In this document: positions 14,714 to 23,140 of the stretch, one piece after another
How the letters are laid out: each line of letters begins with the position of its first letter
How positions within the stretch are numbered: the first letter of the stretch is position 1
NCBI GenBank assembly: GCA_049644305.1
Contig: JBARRQ010000179.1
Location: 1-35,840, forward strand
DNA from: AC-32 sp049644305
Lineage (GTDB): Bacteria; Actinomycetota; Thermoleophilia; Gaiellales; Gaiellaceae
Length of the DNA stretch: 35,840 bases
Reading direction: 5' to 3'
Notes under the pieces: model-generated
Databases searched by the model: none
What the model was told of the DNA's origin: nothing
The model's input: only the letters and a program-made list of their open reading frames with translations
Position numbers and translations under genes: made by a program

Positions 14714-15817
14714 ATGAAGAACGGGAAGCACGCCTTCGTCGTGCCGCTCCTCGTGTGCGCCGGCGCTGCGGTTCTTGCGCTGGGCGTGGCGACCGGCTCG
14801 GCGAGGACACACAAGCAGTCCAAGGTCTTCAAAGTCGCCTGGATCTACGTCGGGCCGCACAACGACGCCGGCTGGTCGCAGGCGCACGACCAGGGCCGGC
14901 TGTACGTCCAGAAGGCCCTCGGGAGCAAGGTCCAGACGACGTACAAGCAGAACATCGCGGTCGGTTCCCAGCTGCAGCAGACCGTGGCCGCCCTCGTTCG
15001 AGACGGCTACCAGATGATCTTCGGGACGTCGTACGGCTACTTCGACACGAAGCTCGCGACGAAGTACCCGAAGGTGCTGTTCGAGCAGGCGACAGGGACG
15101 CAGACGGCCAAGAACCTGTCCGAGTACTTCGGCGCCGCAGAAGACACGATCTTCCTTTCCGGCATGGCCGCCGGCGCGGCGACGAAGAAGGGCACGCTCG
15201 GCTACGTCGTGGCCTATCCGATTCCGGAGGTGATCCGGCACGCGAACGCATTCGCCCTCGGCGCGCAGCTGATGCACCCCCGGGCCAAGGTCAAGCTCGT
15301 GTGGACGATCTCCTGGTTCGACCCGGCCAAGGAGAAGAAGGCGGCCGAGAGCCTCTACGCGGCGGGCGCCGACGTGCTCGGCCAGAACGTCGACTCGCCG
15401 GCGACCGGCCAGTTCGCCCAGTCGAAGCACGTCCCCTGGGTCGGGTACGACTCGAACGCGAAAAAGTTCGCGCCGACCTCGTGGCTGACGGCCTCCGTCT
15501 ACAACTGGGGGCCGTACTACCTGCGCCGGGTTCGTGCCGCGATGAACGGGACCTGGAAGTCCGGCTTCTACTACGGAAGCATCAAGGACGGCTTCACGAC
15601 GCTCGCCCCGTACGGGCCGAAGGTGAGCGCCAAGACGAAGGCAGCGATCGCGAAGAAGATGAAGGCGATCGAGAACGGGTCGTTCTACGAGTTCACTGGG
15701 CCGCTCTACGACCAGAAGGGCAAGCTCCGCGTCCCGAAGGGGAAGCGGCTTACGGTCACGAACCTGTACTCGATGAACTGGCTCGTGAAGGGCGTGATCG
15801 GCAGCCCGAAGGGCTAG
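14714..15817 (+). CDS. BMP-family ABC transporter substrate-binding protein
   Basis: 367 residues. A Sec signal peptide (about 1-30) without a canonical lipobox is followed by the Bmp/PnrA-like periplasmic-binding fold, starting VFKVAWIYVGPHNDAGWSQAHDQG. Family segments include QMIFGTSYGYFDT, KVLFEQATG and YFGAAEDTIFLSGMAAG. VPWVGYDSNAKKFAP and a C-terminal NGSFYEFTGPLYDQKG match the usual 'F-GPI-D--G' ending. Bmp proteins bind nucleosides and related purines. Together with the ATPase and two permeases downstream it forms an importer, and the purine-degradation genes around it point to a purine, nucleoside or ureide substrate. Confidence 0.92.
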   Translation: MKNGKHAFVVPLLVCAGAAVLALGVATGSARTHKQSKVFKVAWIYVGPHNDAGWSQAHDQGRLYVQKALGSKVQTTYKQNIAVGSQLQQTVAALVRDGYQMIFGTSYGYFDTKLATKYPKVLFEQATGTQTAKNLSEYFGAAEDTIFLSGMAAGAATKKGTLGYVVAYPIPEVIRHANAFALGAQLMHPRAKVKLVWTISWFDPAKEKKAAESLYAAGADVLGQNVDSPATGQFAQSKHVPWVGYDSNAKKFAPTSWLTASVYNWGPYYLRRVRAAMNGTWKSGFYYGSIKDGFTTLAPYGPKVSAKTKAAIAKKMKAIENGSFYEFTGPLYDQKGKLRVPKGKRLTVTNLYSMNWLVKGVIGSPKG

Positions 15818-15820
15818 GCC

Positions 15821-17395
15821 TTGATCGAGCTCGACCGGAGGGGCGACGACGACGACGCCGCCCCTCCGCCTCCGGCAGTCGCGATGCGCGGGATCACGAA
15901 GCGGTTCCCTGGGGTCCTGGCGAACGACCGAATCGACTTCGAGGCCGCCGCCGGCGAGGTGCACGCCCTCCTCGGCGAGAACGGCGCCGGAAAGAGCACT
16001 CTCTCGAACATCCTGACGGGGCTCTATCGGCCGGACGAGGGTGAGATCGTCCTCTACGGACGGCCGGTGGAGCTCCACGCGCCGCGGGAGGCGCTCGAAG
16101 CGGGGATCTCGATGGTCCACCAGCACTTCCGACTCGTCGAGCCCTTCACAGTCGCGGAGAACGTCGTCCTCGGCGACCACCGCGGCGAGGGCCGCGCGTT
16201 CCGGCTCCGCCGCCGCACGATCGAGCGCCGCGTCGCCGAGCTCTCCAAGCGGTACGGCCTGGCTGTGGATCCGCGTGCCCGGATCTGGCAGCTCTCGCTG
16301 GGCGAGCAGCAGCGGGTCGAGATCCTGAAGGCGCTCTACCGCGAGGCCCGCATCCTGATCCTCGACGAGCCGACGGCGGTGCTGACGCCGCAGGAAGCAG
16401 AGGTCCTGTTCGAGACGCTGCGCGAGATGGCCGGGGAGGGACGGACGGTGGTCTTCATCTCGCACAAGCTGCACGAGGTGAAGGCGGTCGCCGACCGCGT
16501 CACCGTGCTGCGGGGCGGGCGGACGATCGCGACGGTCTCCGCCGGCGAGGCGACGCCTCGCTCGCTAGCCGCGCTGATGGTGGGGCGTGAGCTGCTCGGG
16601 GAGCGATCGGCCGCACAGCCTCGTGCTCCAGGCGAGCTCGTACTGGAGCTCGCCGACGTCTGGGCGGAAGGAGACCGCGGCGGTGCTGCGGTGAAGGGCG
16701 TCTCGCTCGCCGTGCGTGCGGGCGAGATCGCCGCGGTCGCCGGGGTGTCAGGCAACGGGCAGCGTGAGCTCGCGGAGGCGGTGGCCGGAATCCGCGCGCC
16801 GACCCGCGGCACCATGCGCGTCGGCGGAGCCCCGTTTCGGGGTGGCGATCCGCGCGCAGCGATCGCGGCCGGTGTCGCGTACGTCCCGGAGGACCGGCTC
16901 GGCACAGGACTCGCGCCGAGCCTGAGCATCGCGTCCAACCTCGCGCTCCGGTCGTACCGCGAGCCGTCGTCGTCCCGAGGGCCGATCCTGCGCCTGCGCC
17001 GGATCCGCGATCGCGCAGTCGAGCTGATCCGGCGCTATCGAATCGCGGCTCCCGGCCCGAGTGCACCAGCGCGGCTGCTCTCTGGCGGCAACTTGCAGAA
17101 GGTCGTGCTCGCGCGCGAGTTCTCCGGAAAGCCACGCCTGCTCGTCGCCGCTTCGCCGACGCGTGGGCTCGACGTGGGCGCGATCGAGACGGTGCACGCG
17201 TACCTGCGCGACGCTGCGGCCGACGGCGTGGCCGTGCTGATGCTGAGCGAGGATCTGGACGAGATCCTTGCGCTCGCCGACCGGATCGCGGTCATGTACG
17301 AGGGTGCGATCGTCGGCGAGACGACGCGGGCCGAGGCGAGCGTCGAGGAGATCGGCCTGTTGATGGCCGGAGGACAGGACCCCCGTGAGGGTTGA
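15821..17395 (+). CDS. ABC importer ATPase with two nucleotide-binding domains (BMP type)
   Basis: 524 residues from TTG 15821; ATG 15884 (MRGITKRFPG) is an alternative that would drop 21 residues. NBD1 has Walker A GENGAGKST, signature LSLGEQQRVEI and Walker B LILDEPTAVL. NBD2 has a degenerate Walker A GVSGNGQREL, then LSGGNLQKVVLAREF and LLVAASPTRGLDVGAIE. The double-NBD, sugar/nucleoside (RbsA/YufO) arrangement is complete. It lies 3 nt after the binding-protein stop and overlaps the first permease by 11 nt. Confidence 0.94.
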   Translation: MIELDRRGDDDDAAPPPPAVAMRGITKRFPGVLANDRIDFEAAAGEVHALLGENGAGKSTLSNILTGLYRPDEGEIVLYGRPVELHAPREALEAGISMVHQHFRLVEPFTVAENVVLGDHRGEGRAFRLRRRTIERRVAELSKRYGLAVDPRARIWQLSLGEQQRVEILKALYREARILILDEPTAVLTPQEAEVLFETLREMAGEGRTVVFISHKLHEVKAVADRVTVLRGGRTIATVSAGEATPRSLAALMVGRELLGERSAAQPRAPGELVLELADVWAEGDRGGAAVKGVSLAVRAGEIAAVAGVSGNGQRELAEAVAGIRAPTRGTMRVGGAPFRGGDPRAAIAAGVAYVPEDRLGTGLAPSLSIASNLALRSYREPSSSRGPILRLRRIRDRAVELIRRYRIAAPGPSAPARLLSGGNLQKVVLAREFSGKPRLLVAASPTRGLDVGAIETVHAYLRDAAADGVAVLMLSEDLDEILALADRIAVMYEGAIVGETTRAEASVEEIGLLMAGGQDPREG

Positions 17396-18524
17396 AAGAA
17401 GACTGCGCCAGCCGCGCTGGCTGCTGGTCGCCGTTCCCGCGGGATCGCTCGTCTTCGCCTTCTTCGCCTCGGGCCTCGTCCTGCTCGCGACCGGCCACGA
17501 CGCGCTCTCGAGCTACCGCCGGCTGTTCGACGCGGCGTTCGTGGCCAAGGGCGCGCTCAACGACACGCTGATCTCGGCGACGCCGCTCGCCTTCACCGGC
17601 CTCGCGGCCGCCGCCGCGTTCCGCATGCGCCTGTTCAACATCGGTGGCGAGGGCCAGCTCTACATCGGCGCGATCACCGGCGCAGCCGCGGGCCTCTATC
17701 TCGGCGGCAACGGCGGGCCGTCGCCCTTCGTGATCGCTGCGATGGTGGTCGCCGGCTGCGCCGGGGGCGCCGCCTGGGCGCTCGTCCCCGGAATCCTGCG
17801 GGCCTTCTGCAAGACCAACGAGATCATCACGTCGCTGATGCTCAACTACGTGGCCGCCTACCTGCTGACGTATCTGATCTTCAACACCGAGTCGTACTGG
17901 CGGCAGACGACCGGATTCAACGCGACCGTCTTTCCGACCGGGAAGCCGCTCCCGAACTCCGCGGTCTGGCCTGCCGCGACGCTGCACGTCCAGGGGGGAA
18001 TCGCGCTGCCGCTTGGCGCGGGGATCGCGGTCCTCGTCGCCGTGGTGCTGTGGGGTCTCTACTCGCGAACCCGCTTCGGCTTCGAGGCGCAGGTGCTCGG
18101 CGACTCGGCGCGGGCCGCCCGGTATGCAGGGATCCGGACGCGCCGCAAGATCCTCGCCGTGATGGCGATCTCGGGCGCCATCGCCGGGCTGGGCGGCGCG
18201 AGCCAGGACGGCGACTTCCGGCATACGCTCGACGCCGACCCGAACGGGCTCCAGAGGCAGTACTACGGTTACACGGGGATCGTCGTCGCGGCGCTCGGCC
18301 GCTACAACCCGTTCGCCGTCGTGCTCGTCGCGTTCCTGATCGGCGGACTCCAGAACGCGGGCAACACGCTGCAGGGCGCCGACTTCCCGGCAGGGCTCGT
18401 CGGCGTCATGCAGGGGATCATCCTCTTCTCCGCGCTCGGCGGTGAGCTGCTCGTTCGTTACCGCATCCGCCTCGGCCGGCGCGCGACGGAGGCCGCCGCC
18501 TCTGCGCCGGAGCCGGCCGCATGA
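17385..18524 (+). CDS. BMP-type ABC importer permease 1
   Basis: 379 residues from GTG 17385, with AGGACAGGA upstream as ribosome binding site. About eight to nine hydrophobic segments. The family signature NIGGEGQLYIGAITGA (about 85-100) and FCKTNEIITSLMLNYVAAYLL match YufP/RnsC-like permeases. A cytoplasmic loop GFEAQVLGDSARAARYAGI contacts the ATPase. It overlaps the second permease by four bases (ATGA). Confidence 0.94.
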   Translation: MRVERRLRQPRWLLVAVPAGSLVFAFFASGLVLLATGHDALSSYRRLFDAAFVAKGALNDTLISATPLAFTGLAAAAAFRMRLFNIGGEGQLYIGAITGAAAGLYLGGNGGPSPFVIAAMVVAGCAGGAAWALVPGILRAFCKTNEIITSLMLNYVAAYLLTYLIFNTESYWRQTTGFNATVFPTGKPLPNSAVWPAATLHVQGGIALPLGAGIAVLVAVVLWGLYSRTRFGFEAQVLGDSARAARYAGIRTRRKILAVMAISGAIAGLGGASQDGDFRHTLDADPNGLQRQYYGYTGIVVAALGRYNPFAVVLVAFLIGGLQNAGNTLQGADFPAGLVGVMQGIILFSALGGELLVRYRIRLGRRATEAAASAPEPAA

Positions 18525-19486
18525 ACAGCTCATTGCTTGTCGTCCTCCTTGCGTCCGGCGTCGCGTACGGGACGCCGCTGCTCTACGCGGCGCTGGGCGA
18601 GCTGCTCGCCGAGCGCTCGGGCGTGCTCAACCTCGGCGTCGAAGGGATGATGCTCGTCGGCGCCGTCATGGGCTTCTGGACGGTGCAGCGTCTCCACGCC
18701 GGCTCGGGGCTCTCGCTCGCCGCGGCGATTGGCGTGGCGGCGCTCGCAGGCGCGGCGATGGCCGCGATCCACGCCTTCCTCGTGATCACGCTGCGGGCGA
18801 GCCAGATCGTGTCCGGGCTCGCGCTAACGATCTTTGCGGGAGCGGCCGGTCTCTCCTCCTATCTCGGCAGCGACCTCAACCTGGCCGCCAACCCCGCGAG
18901 AAACCAATTCCATGCGCTGTTCCCCGGAAGCGTCCAGGGCTGGCCGATAGTCGGGCCGATCCTGTTCGGCCAGAACGTGCTCGTCTACGCGTCCTGGGCC
19001 TGCGTCGCCGCGGTCTGGCTCTACCTCTCGCGGACGCGGCTTGGGTTGAACGTACGAGCTGTCGGCGAGTCGCCCGCGGCGGCTGACGCGATGGGGATCA
19101 ACGTCGCCGCGTACCGGTACGCGCACACGCTCGCCGGCGGCGCGTTCGCAGGAGTCGCGGGCGCGACCTTCACCCTTGCGATCACGCCGCAGTGGGTGGA
19201 CGGGATCACGGGCGGCGCCGGCTGGATCGCGATCGCGCTTGTCATCTTCGCCTTCTGGCGACCGGAGCTCTGCCTCGTCGGCGCGTACTTCTTCGGCGCC
19301 CTGCAGGCACTGTCCCCGCAGTTGCAGGCCCGCGGCATCCACTTCGGGCCGACCGAGCTCTGGACGAACTCGCTGCCGTACCTGATGACGGTCGTCGTCC
19401 TCGTGCTCGCCTCGTCGAGCGGCGCGCGGCGCCGCCTGGGCGCGCCGGCGAGCCTTGGGCTTCCCTACGTGCGCGAAGAGCGCTAG
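18521..19486 (+). CDS. BMP-type ABC importer permease 2
   Basis: 321 residues. It begins with the typical GTPLLYAALGELLAERSGV and NLGVEGMMLVGAVMGFW (about 36-52) of YufQ/RnsD-like permeases. The coupling loop LGLNVRAVGESPAAADAMGI is present, and about eight membrane segments are visible. It pairs with permease 1 to form the heterodimeric channel. It is the last gene of the plus-strand transport operon, converging with the DUF3830 gene across 20 bp. Confidence 0.94.
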   Translation: MNSSLLVVLLASGVAYGTPLLYAALGELLAERSGVLNLGVEGMMLVGAVMGFWTVQRLHAGSGLSLAAAIGVAALAGAAMAAIHAFLVITLRASQIVSGLALTIFAGAAGLSSYLGSDLNLAANPARNQFHALFPGSVQGWPIVGPILFGQNVLVYASWACVAAVWLYLSRTRLGLNVRAVGESPAAADAMGINVAAYRYAHTLAGGAFAGVAGATFTLAITPQWVDGITGGAGWIAIALVIFAFWRPELCLVGAYFFGALQALSPQLQARGIHFGPTELWTNSLPYLMTVVVLVLASSSGARRRLGAPASLGLPYVREER

Positions 19487-19506
19487 CTTCGCTGAAGACG
19501 TCGGCG

Positions 19507-19917
19507 CTACTTGGTCTCGCGGAACGAGATCGGCTGCGCGCCCTCCCACAGCGTGCGGCGGCCGAGCTCGGCCAGCTGCTCCCCGCCCTCGACGAGCGTC
19601 GCGAAGTGGTTCGCGGCCAGCTGGCCTGCCTTGCTAGCGAAGTTGCAATAGCCGTAAGGGAAGAGCAGCTCGGTCTCGCTGACACCGCCCGGGTAGAGGG
19701 CGAGCTCGCCCGGGCGCGGGTACGAGGTCGCGTTCTCGGGCCCGATTCCCAGGTCGCGGTCGCCCCACGGGATCCAGTTCGACTCGCCGCTCCAGCGGCA
19801 GTGGATGATCCGGTCCTCGAATGGGAGGATCGCGCGGAACGCGGCGACTGTCTGCGGCGCGAGATCCTCTTCGAAGCGGGCGACGAAGCGCATGCCGGCG
19901 GCGGTGATCTCGAGCAC
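19507..19917 (-). CDS. DUF3830 (cyclophilin-like fold) protein
   Basis: 136 residues from GTG 19917. The sequence matches the DUF3830 pattern throughout: an N-terminal strand and FEEDLAPQTVAAFRAILPF, then RIIHCRWSGESNWIPWGD. GPENATSYPRPGELALYPGG, SETELLFPYGYCNFASKAGQ and a C-terminal LGRRTLWEGAQPI complete it. The family has a cyclophilin-like barrel without known isomerase activity, and I recall it next to purine and ureide catabolism genes. It is the final gene of the minus-strand purine operon, 10 nt after puuD. Its role is unknown. Confidence 0.85.
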   Translation of the reverse strand: MLEITAAGMRFVARFEEDLAPQTVAAFRAILPFEDRIIHCRWSGESNWIPWGDRDLGIGPENATSYPRPGELALYPGGVSETELLFPYGYCNFASKAGQLAANHFATLVEGGEQLAELGRRTLWEGAQPISFRETK

Positions 19918-19927
19918 GCGCGCGACC

Positions 19928-21121
19928 CTATCGGGAGCGCGACCACCTCGCGAGCACGTCGCGCTCGGCCTGTGTCATGTGCGTGAGGTTCCCCGGTGGC
20001 ATCGCCTTCAGCACGACCGCCCACTCCTCGATCGCTGCAGCTTGCGCCTCGATCTCGGCGCGCATGTCGAAGCGGATGCCCTTCGGCGCCGAGGTGAACC
20101 CTGCTTGCGTCGGGTTCACGGAGTGGCAGGGCACGCAGCGCTGCTGGATCACCGCGTTCGCCTTCGCGAAGGGGACGGGAGGGCCACGGGAGGCGACGGC
20201 CGGGCCGTTGGACGGCCGGATCAGCAACGCGACGACGCCGAAGCCGGCGAGAGCGGTCGCGGGGATCCACCACGCGGTGCGGCCGACGTGGCGGAGGTTG
20301 AAAAAGTGGCGCACGAGCGCGCCAAGCGCCATCAGGACGACGAGGACGAGCCACGCGTGCGCGTGCTCGTACGTGAACGCGAAGTGGTTCGAGAGCATCG
20401 CGAATACGACCGGGAGCGTCAGGTAGTTGTTGTGCACCGAGCGCTGCTTCCCGCGCGCGTTCCAGCGCGGGTCCGGTTCGCGCCCTGCCTGCTTAGCGCG
20501 CAGGAGCTCCCGGTGCGCCGGGATGATCACGAAGAAGACGTTGCCGACGATGATCGTTCCGATCATCGCGCCGACCTCGAGGAAAGCCGCGCGCCCCGCG
20601 AACAGGCGGCCGGCCCCCCACGCGGAGACCGCAACCGAGCCGAGGACCGCAAGGGCGAGCAGCCGCTCGTCGCGCACGAGTCGGCAGAGGGCGTCGTAGA
20701 CGATCCAGGCGAGCGCGAGCCCCCCGATCGAGATGACGATCGCTTCCCAGGTCGAGAGATCGGCGACGCTCGGGTCGACGAGGTACGTCGAGGCGTGGAC
20801 GTAATACAGGACGACGAGAAGTGCGAAGCCCGAGAGCCACATCGTGTACGCCTCCCACTTGAACCAGTGGAGCGGTGTCGGCAGCGTCGGGGGCGCCACC
20901 CGGTACTTCTGCACGTGGTAGAAGCCGCCGCCGTGAATCTCCCAGGCCTCGCCGCCGACGCCTTCCTCGCGGTCGCGCTCCTCGGCCGGCGGCCGGAGAT
21001 GGTTGTCGAGGGCGATGAAGTAGAAGGACGCGCCGACCCACGCCATCGCAGCGATGACGTGCAGCCAGCGGAAGAGCAGGTCACCCCAGTCCCAGATGTA
21101 CGGGTCTACGGCGAGGCTCAT
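19928..21121 (-). CDS. puuD: Membrane urate oxidase PuuD with C-terminal cytochrome c
   Basis: 397 residues from ATG 21121, chosen because it overlaps the OHCU decarboxylase stop (ATGA). The N-terminal domain has about eight membrane helices with conserved His residues (RWLHVIAAMAWVGASFYFI, GGGFYHVQKYRV, NNYLTLPVVFAMLSNHFAF). The C-terminal domain carries one c-type heme motif, CVPCH, with a distal Met candidate in MPPGN. PuuD oxidises urate to 5-hydroxyisourate and passes electrons to the respiratory chain rather than making H2O2. HIU hydrolase and OHCU decarboxylase are immediately upstream in the same operon. Confidence 0.93.
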   Translation of the reverse strand: MSLAVDPYIWDWGDLLFRWLHVIAAMAWVGASFYFIALDNHLRPPAEERDREEGVGGEAWEIHGGGFYHVQKYRVAPPTLPTPLHWFKWEAYTMWLSGFALLVVLYYVHASTYLVDPSVADLSTWEAIVISIGGLALAWIVYDALCRLVRDERLLALAVLGSVAVSAWGAGRLFAGRAAFLEVGAMIGTIIVGNVFFVIIPAHRELLRAKQAGREPDPRWNARGKQRSVHNNYLTLPVVFAMLSNHFAFTYEHAHAWLVLVVLMALGALVRHFFNLRHVGRTAWWIPATALAGFGVVALLIRPSNGPAVASRGPPVPFAKANAVIQQRCVPCHSVNPTQAGFTSAPKGIRFDMRAEIEAQAAAIEEWAVVLKAMPPGNLTHMTQAERDVLARWSRSR

Positions 21122-21558
21122 CCGCGGCGCCACCGGTCCTTCGCGATCTCGACGAGCTCCTGCAGCGCCGTCTCGAGCTCGTCCTCGCGCGTCCGCTCGA
21201 GCCGCTCGCGCAAGATCGGGACGATCTCCCGCTTGGGCCGCCGGTCAACGAACACGACGAAGCGGAAGCCGAAGCGCTCCTCGTAGGCGGTGTTCAGCTC
21301 GGCGAGCTCGGCCAGCACCCCGGGATCGTCGTCGCCGCCCTGCTCGGCGGCCGACCGGGCCGACAGCCCCGCGCGGGCTCCGATAGCCGGGTGCGCGTCG
21401 AGCACCTCTTTCCTCTCCTCGTCGCTCAAGCTCCGCGCCACCTCGGGCGCGCGGCCGAGCGGATCCTCGATCGCGGCCAGACGCTCGACGAAGAGCGTGC
21501 GGCCTTCGAAGAGCTCGGCGAGCTCGTCGAGGCTCAGCTGCCGCGGTAGGTCGCGCAC
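21118..21558 (-). CDS. OHCU decarboxylase (UraD-like)
   Basis: 139-146 residues. It catalyses decarboxylation of 2-oxo-4-hydroxy-4-carboxy-5-ureidoimidazoline to (S)-allantoin. Motifs: catalytic His in DAHPAIGAR, SARSAAEQGG, and YEERFGFRFVVFV. The start is uncertain. GTG 21558 gives 146 residues, whereas CTG 21537 overlaps the upstream stop as CTGA and begins the conserved LSLDELAELFEG helix, matching the 4-nt overlaps of the rest of this operon. It lies between HIU hydrolase and PuuD, the order of the reactions they flank. Confidence 0.9.
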   Translation of the reverse strand: MRDLPRQLSLDELAELFEGRTLFVERLAAIEDPLGRAPEVARSLSDEERKEVLDAHPAIGARAGLSARSAAEQGGDDDPGVLAELAELNTAYEERFGFRFVVFVDRRPKREIVPILRERLERTREDELETALQELVEIAKDRWRRG

Positions 21559-21818
21559 GCGAAGGACGAGACGAGGAGCGGGACGTGGTGGTGCCCGTCG
21601 TCGAGCTCGACCTCGAGCTCGACGCGGCGGAAGAACCGTGACGGAGGGTGGAAGACGATCCGGTACGTACCCGGATCGCCCTCGCCGAGCTCCCGGATGC
21701 GACCGTCGGCGTCGGTCTCGCCGGAGCCGATGAGCTTGTCGCCGCGGTAGAGATCGACGCGAACGCCCGCGGCCGGCAGGCCTCGCTCGGTGTCGAGGAC
21801 GTGGGTCGAGACCGTCAT
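21534..21818 (-). CDS. uraH: 5-hydroxyisourate hydrolase
   Basis: 94 residues. It shows the N-terminal STHVLD (His6), an Arg in DADGRIREL, the TYRIVFHPPSRFF strand region, the HHHVPLL segment, and the diagnostic C-terminal tetrapeptide YRGS that ends HIU hydrolases and separates them from transthyretin. It hydrolyses HIU to OHCU. It is slightly short for the family (about 105-115) but has all active-site elements. The ATG overlaps the preceding deaminase stop. Confidence 0.94.
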   Translation of the reverse strand: MTVSTHVLDTERGLPAAGVRVDLYRGDKLIGSGETDADGRIRELGEGDPGTYRIVFHPPSRFFRRVELEVELDDGHHHVPLLVSSFACATYRGS

Positions 21819-23140
21819 CTGGAGAGCCTCCGCGCCTGGATGCGATGCTCGCGGGCGATCTCCTGCTCGTCGGCACGGACGAGCTCGCCGCCGCGGACGA
21901 CGTCCTCACCGCCAACGAGAAGCCGGTCGACGCGGTGCGGCGCGGAGAGGACGAGGCCGGCGACGGGATCGTCCGCGCCGCCGAGCTCGAGGCCGCTGGT
22001 CCGCCAGCTGGCGAGGTCGGCACGCTTTCCCGGCTCGATCGAGCCGATGTCGTCCCGGCGGAGGACGGCCGCGCCGCCACGCGTGCCGAGCCGCAGGGCA
22101 TCCCGCACGCTCAGAGCCGTCGGCCCGCCCCGGCCTCGCGCGACGAGGAGCGCCTGCTTCACCTCGAGGAGCAGGTCACCGCGCTCGTTCGAGGCGGAGC
22201 CGTCGACCCCGAGCCCGACACGGACGCCCGCGTCGACGAGGTCGCGCGTCCTGGCGACGCCGGCGCCGAGACGCAGGTTCGAGGTCGGGCAGTGCGCGAC
22301 GCCGACTTCCGCCCGCGCGAACGAGCGCACGTCCCCGTCGGAGAGGTGGACGCAGTGCGCACACCAGACGTCGTCCGCGAGCCAGCCGACGCGCTCGAGG
22401 TACTCGACCGGCCTGCAGCCGTAGAGCTCGCGGCAGTAGGCCTCCTCCTCGACCGTCTCTGCGAGATGCGTGTGCAGGGCGAGCCCGAGCCGGCGGGCGA
22501 GCGCCGCCGACTCCTCCATCAAGCGCCCTGTCACCGAGAACGGCGAGCACGGCGCTACCGCGATCTGCACGCGGCCGTCGCCGTCCTGCAGCGCGGCCAG
22601 CCGCTCGGTGTCGGTGAGCACGGCGTCGAGCTCCTCGACAAGCGAGTCCGGCGGCAGGCCGCCGTCGGACTCGCCGAGGTCCATCGAGCCGCGCGAAGCG
22701 ACGATCCGCACGCCGAGCTCCTCCGCCGCCTGCACCTCCGCCTCGATCAGGCCGGAGCGGCCGCGCGGGAAGACGTAGTGGTGGTCGAAGACGGTCGTGC
22801 ACCCTGACAGCGCGAGCTCCGCGAGACCGGTCCGCGCGGCCGCGTACTCCGTCTCGGCGTCGATCCGGGCCCAGACCGGATAGAGCGCCCTCAGCCACTC
22901 GAACAGAGTCGCCTCCTGCGCCCGCGCCCGCGTGAGCGTCTGGTACAGGTGGTGATGGGCGTTGATGAGCCCGGGCGTGACGACGGAGCCGCCGAGGTTC
23001 ACGGTCTCATCGGCCTCGGGTCGCTCCCCGGCGCCGACCGCTGCGATCCGGCCTTCCTCCACGAGGACCCAGCCGCTGTCGTGCTCCGTCCCCTCGTCGT
23101 CCATGGTGACGACATACGCATCCGCCAGAAGTAGGCTCAC
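21815..23140 (-). CDS. Amidohydrolase, 8-oxoguanine deaminase-like
   Basis: 441 residues from GTG 23140, overlapping the adenine deaminase stop (GTGA). Amidohydrolase superfamily: metal ligands in GLINAHHHLYQTLTR and ALHTHLAET, then CAHCVHLSDGD, GVAHCPTSNLRLGAG and the catalytic Asp in GLGVDGSASNERGD. The FDHHYVFPRG and SRGSMDLGESDGGLPPD stretches are typical of 8-oxoguanine/hydroxyatrazine-type deaminases. It would convert 8-oxoguanine to urate, or guanine-like bases to xanthine. Feeding urate directly to PuuD in the same operon fits well. Cytosine or isoguanine-type activity cannot be excluded. Confidence 0.88.
   Translation of the reverse strand: MSLLLADAYVVTMDDEGTEHDSGWVLVEEGRIAAVGAGERPEADETVNLGGSVVTPGLINAHHHLYQTLTRARAQEATLFEWLRALYPVWARIDAETEYAAARTGLAELALSGCTTVFDHHYVFPRGRSGLIEAEVQAAEELGVRIVASRGSMDLGESDGGLPPDSLVEELDAVLTDTERLAALQDGDGRVQIAVAPCSPFSVTGRLMEESAALARRLGLALHTHLAETVEEEAYCRELYGCRPVEYLERVGWLADDVWCAHCVHLSDGDVRSFARAEVGVAHCPTSNLRLGAGVARTRDLVDAGVRVGLGVDGSASNERGDLLLEVKQALLVARGRGGPTALSVRDALRLGTRGGAAVLRRDDIGSIEPGKRADLASWRTSGLELGGADDPVAGLVLSAPHRVDRLLVGGEDVVRGGELVRADEQEIAREHRIQARRLSR

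Noticed and set aside
14645..16474. Long minus-strand frame opposite the BMP binding protein and ATPase
   Set aside because: It is an antisense shadow: it has no family motif, and the plus strand encodes intact ABC components.
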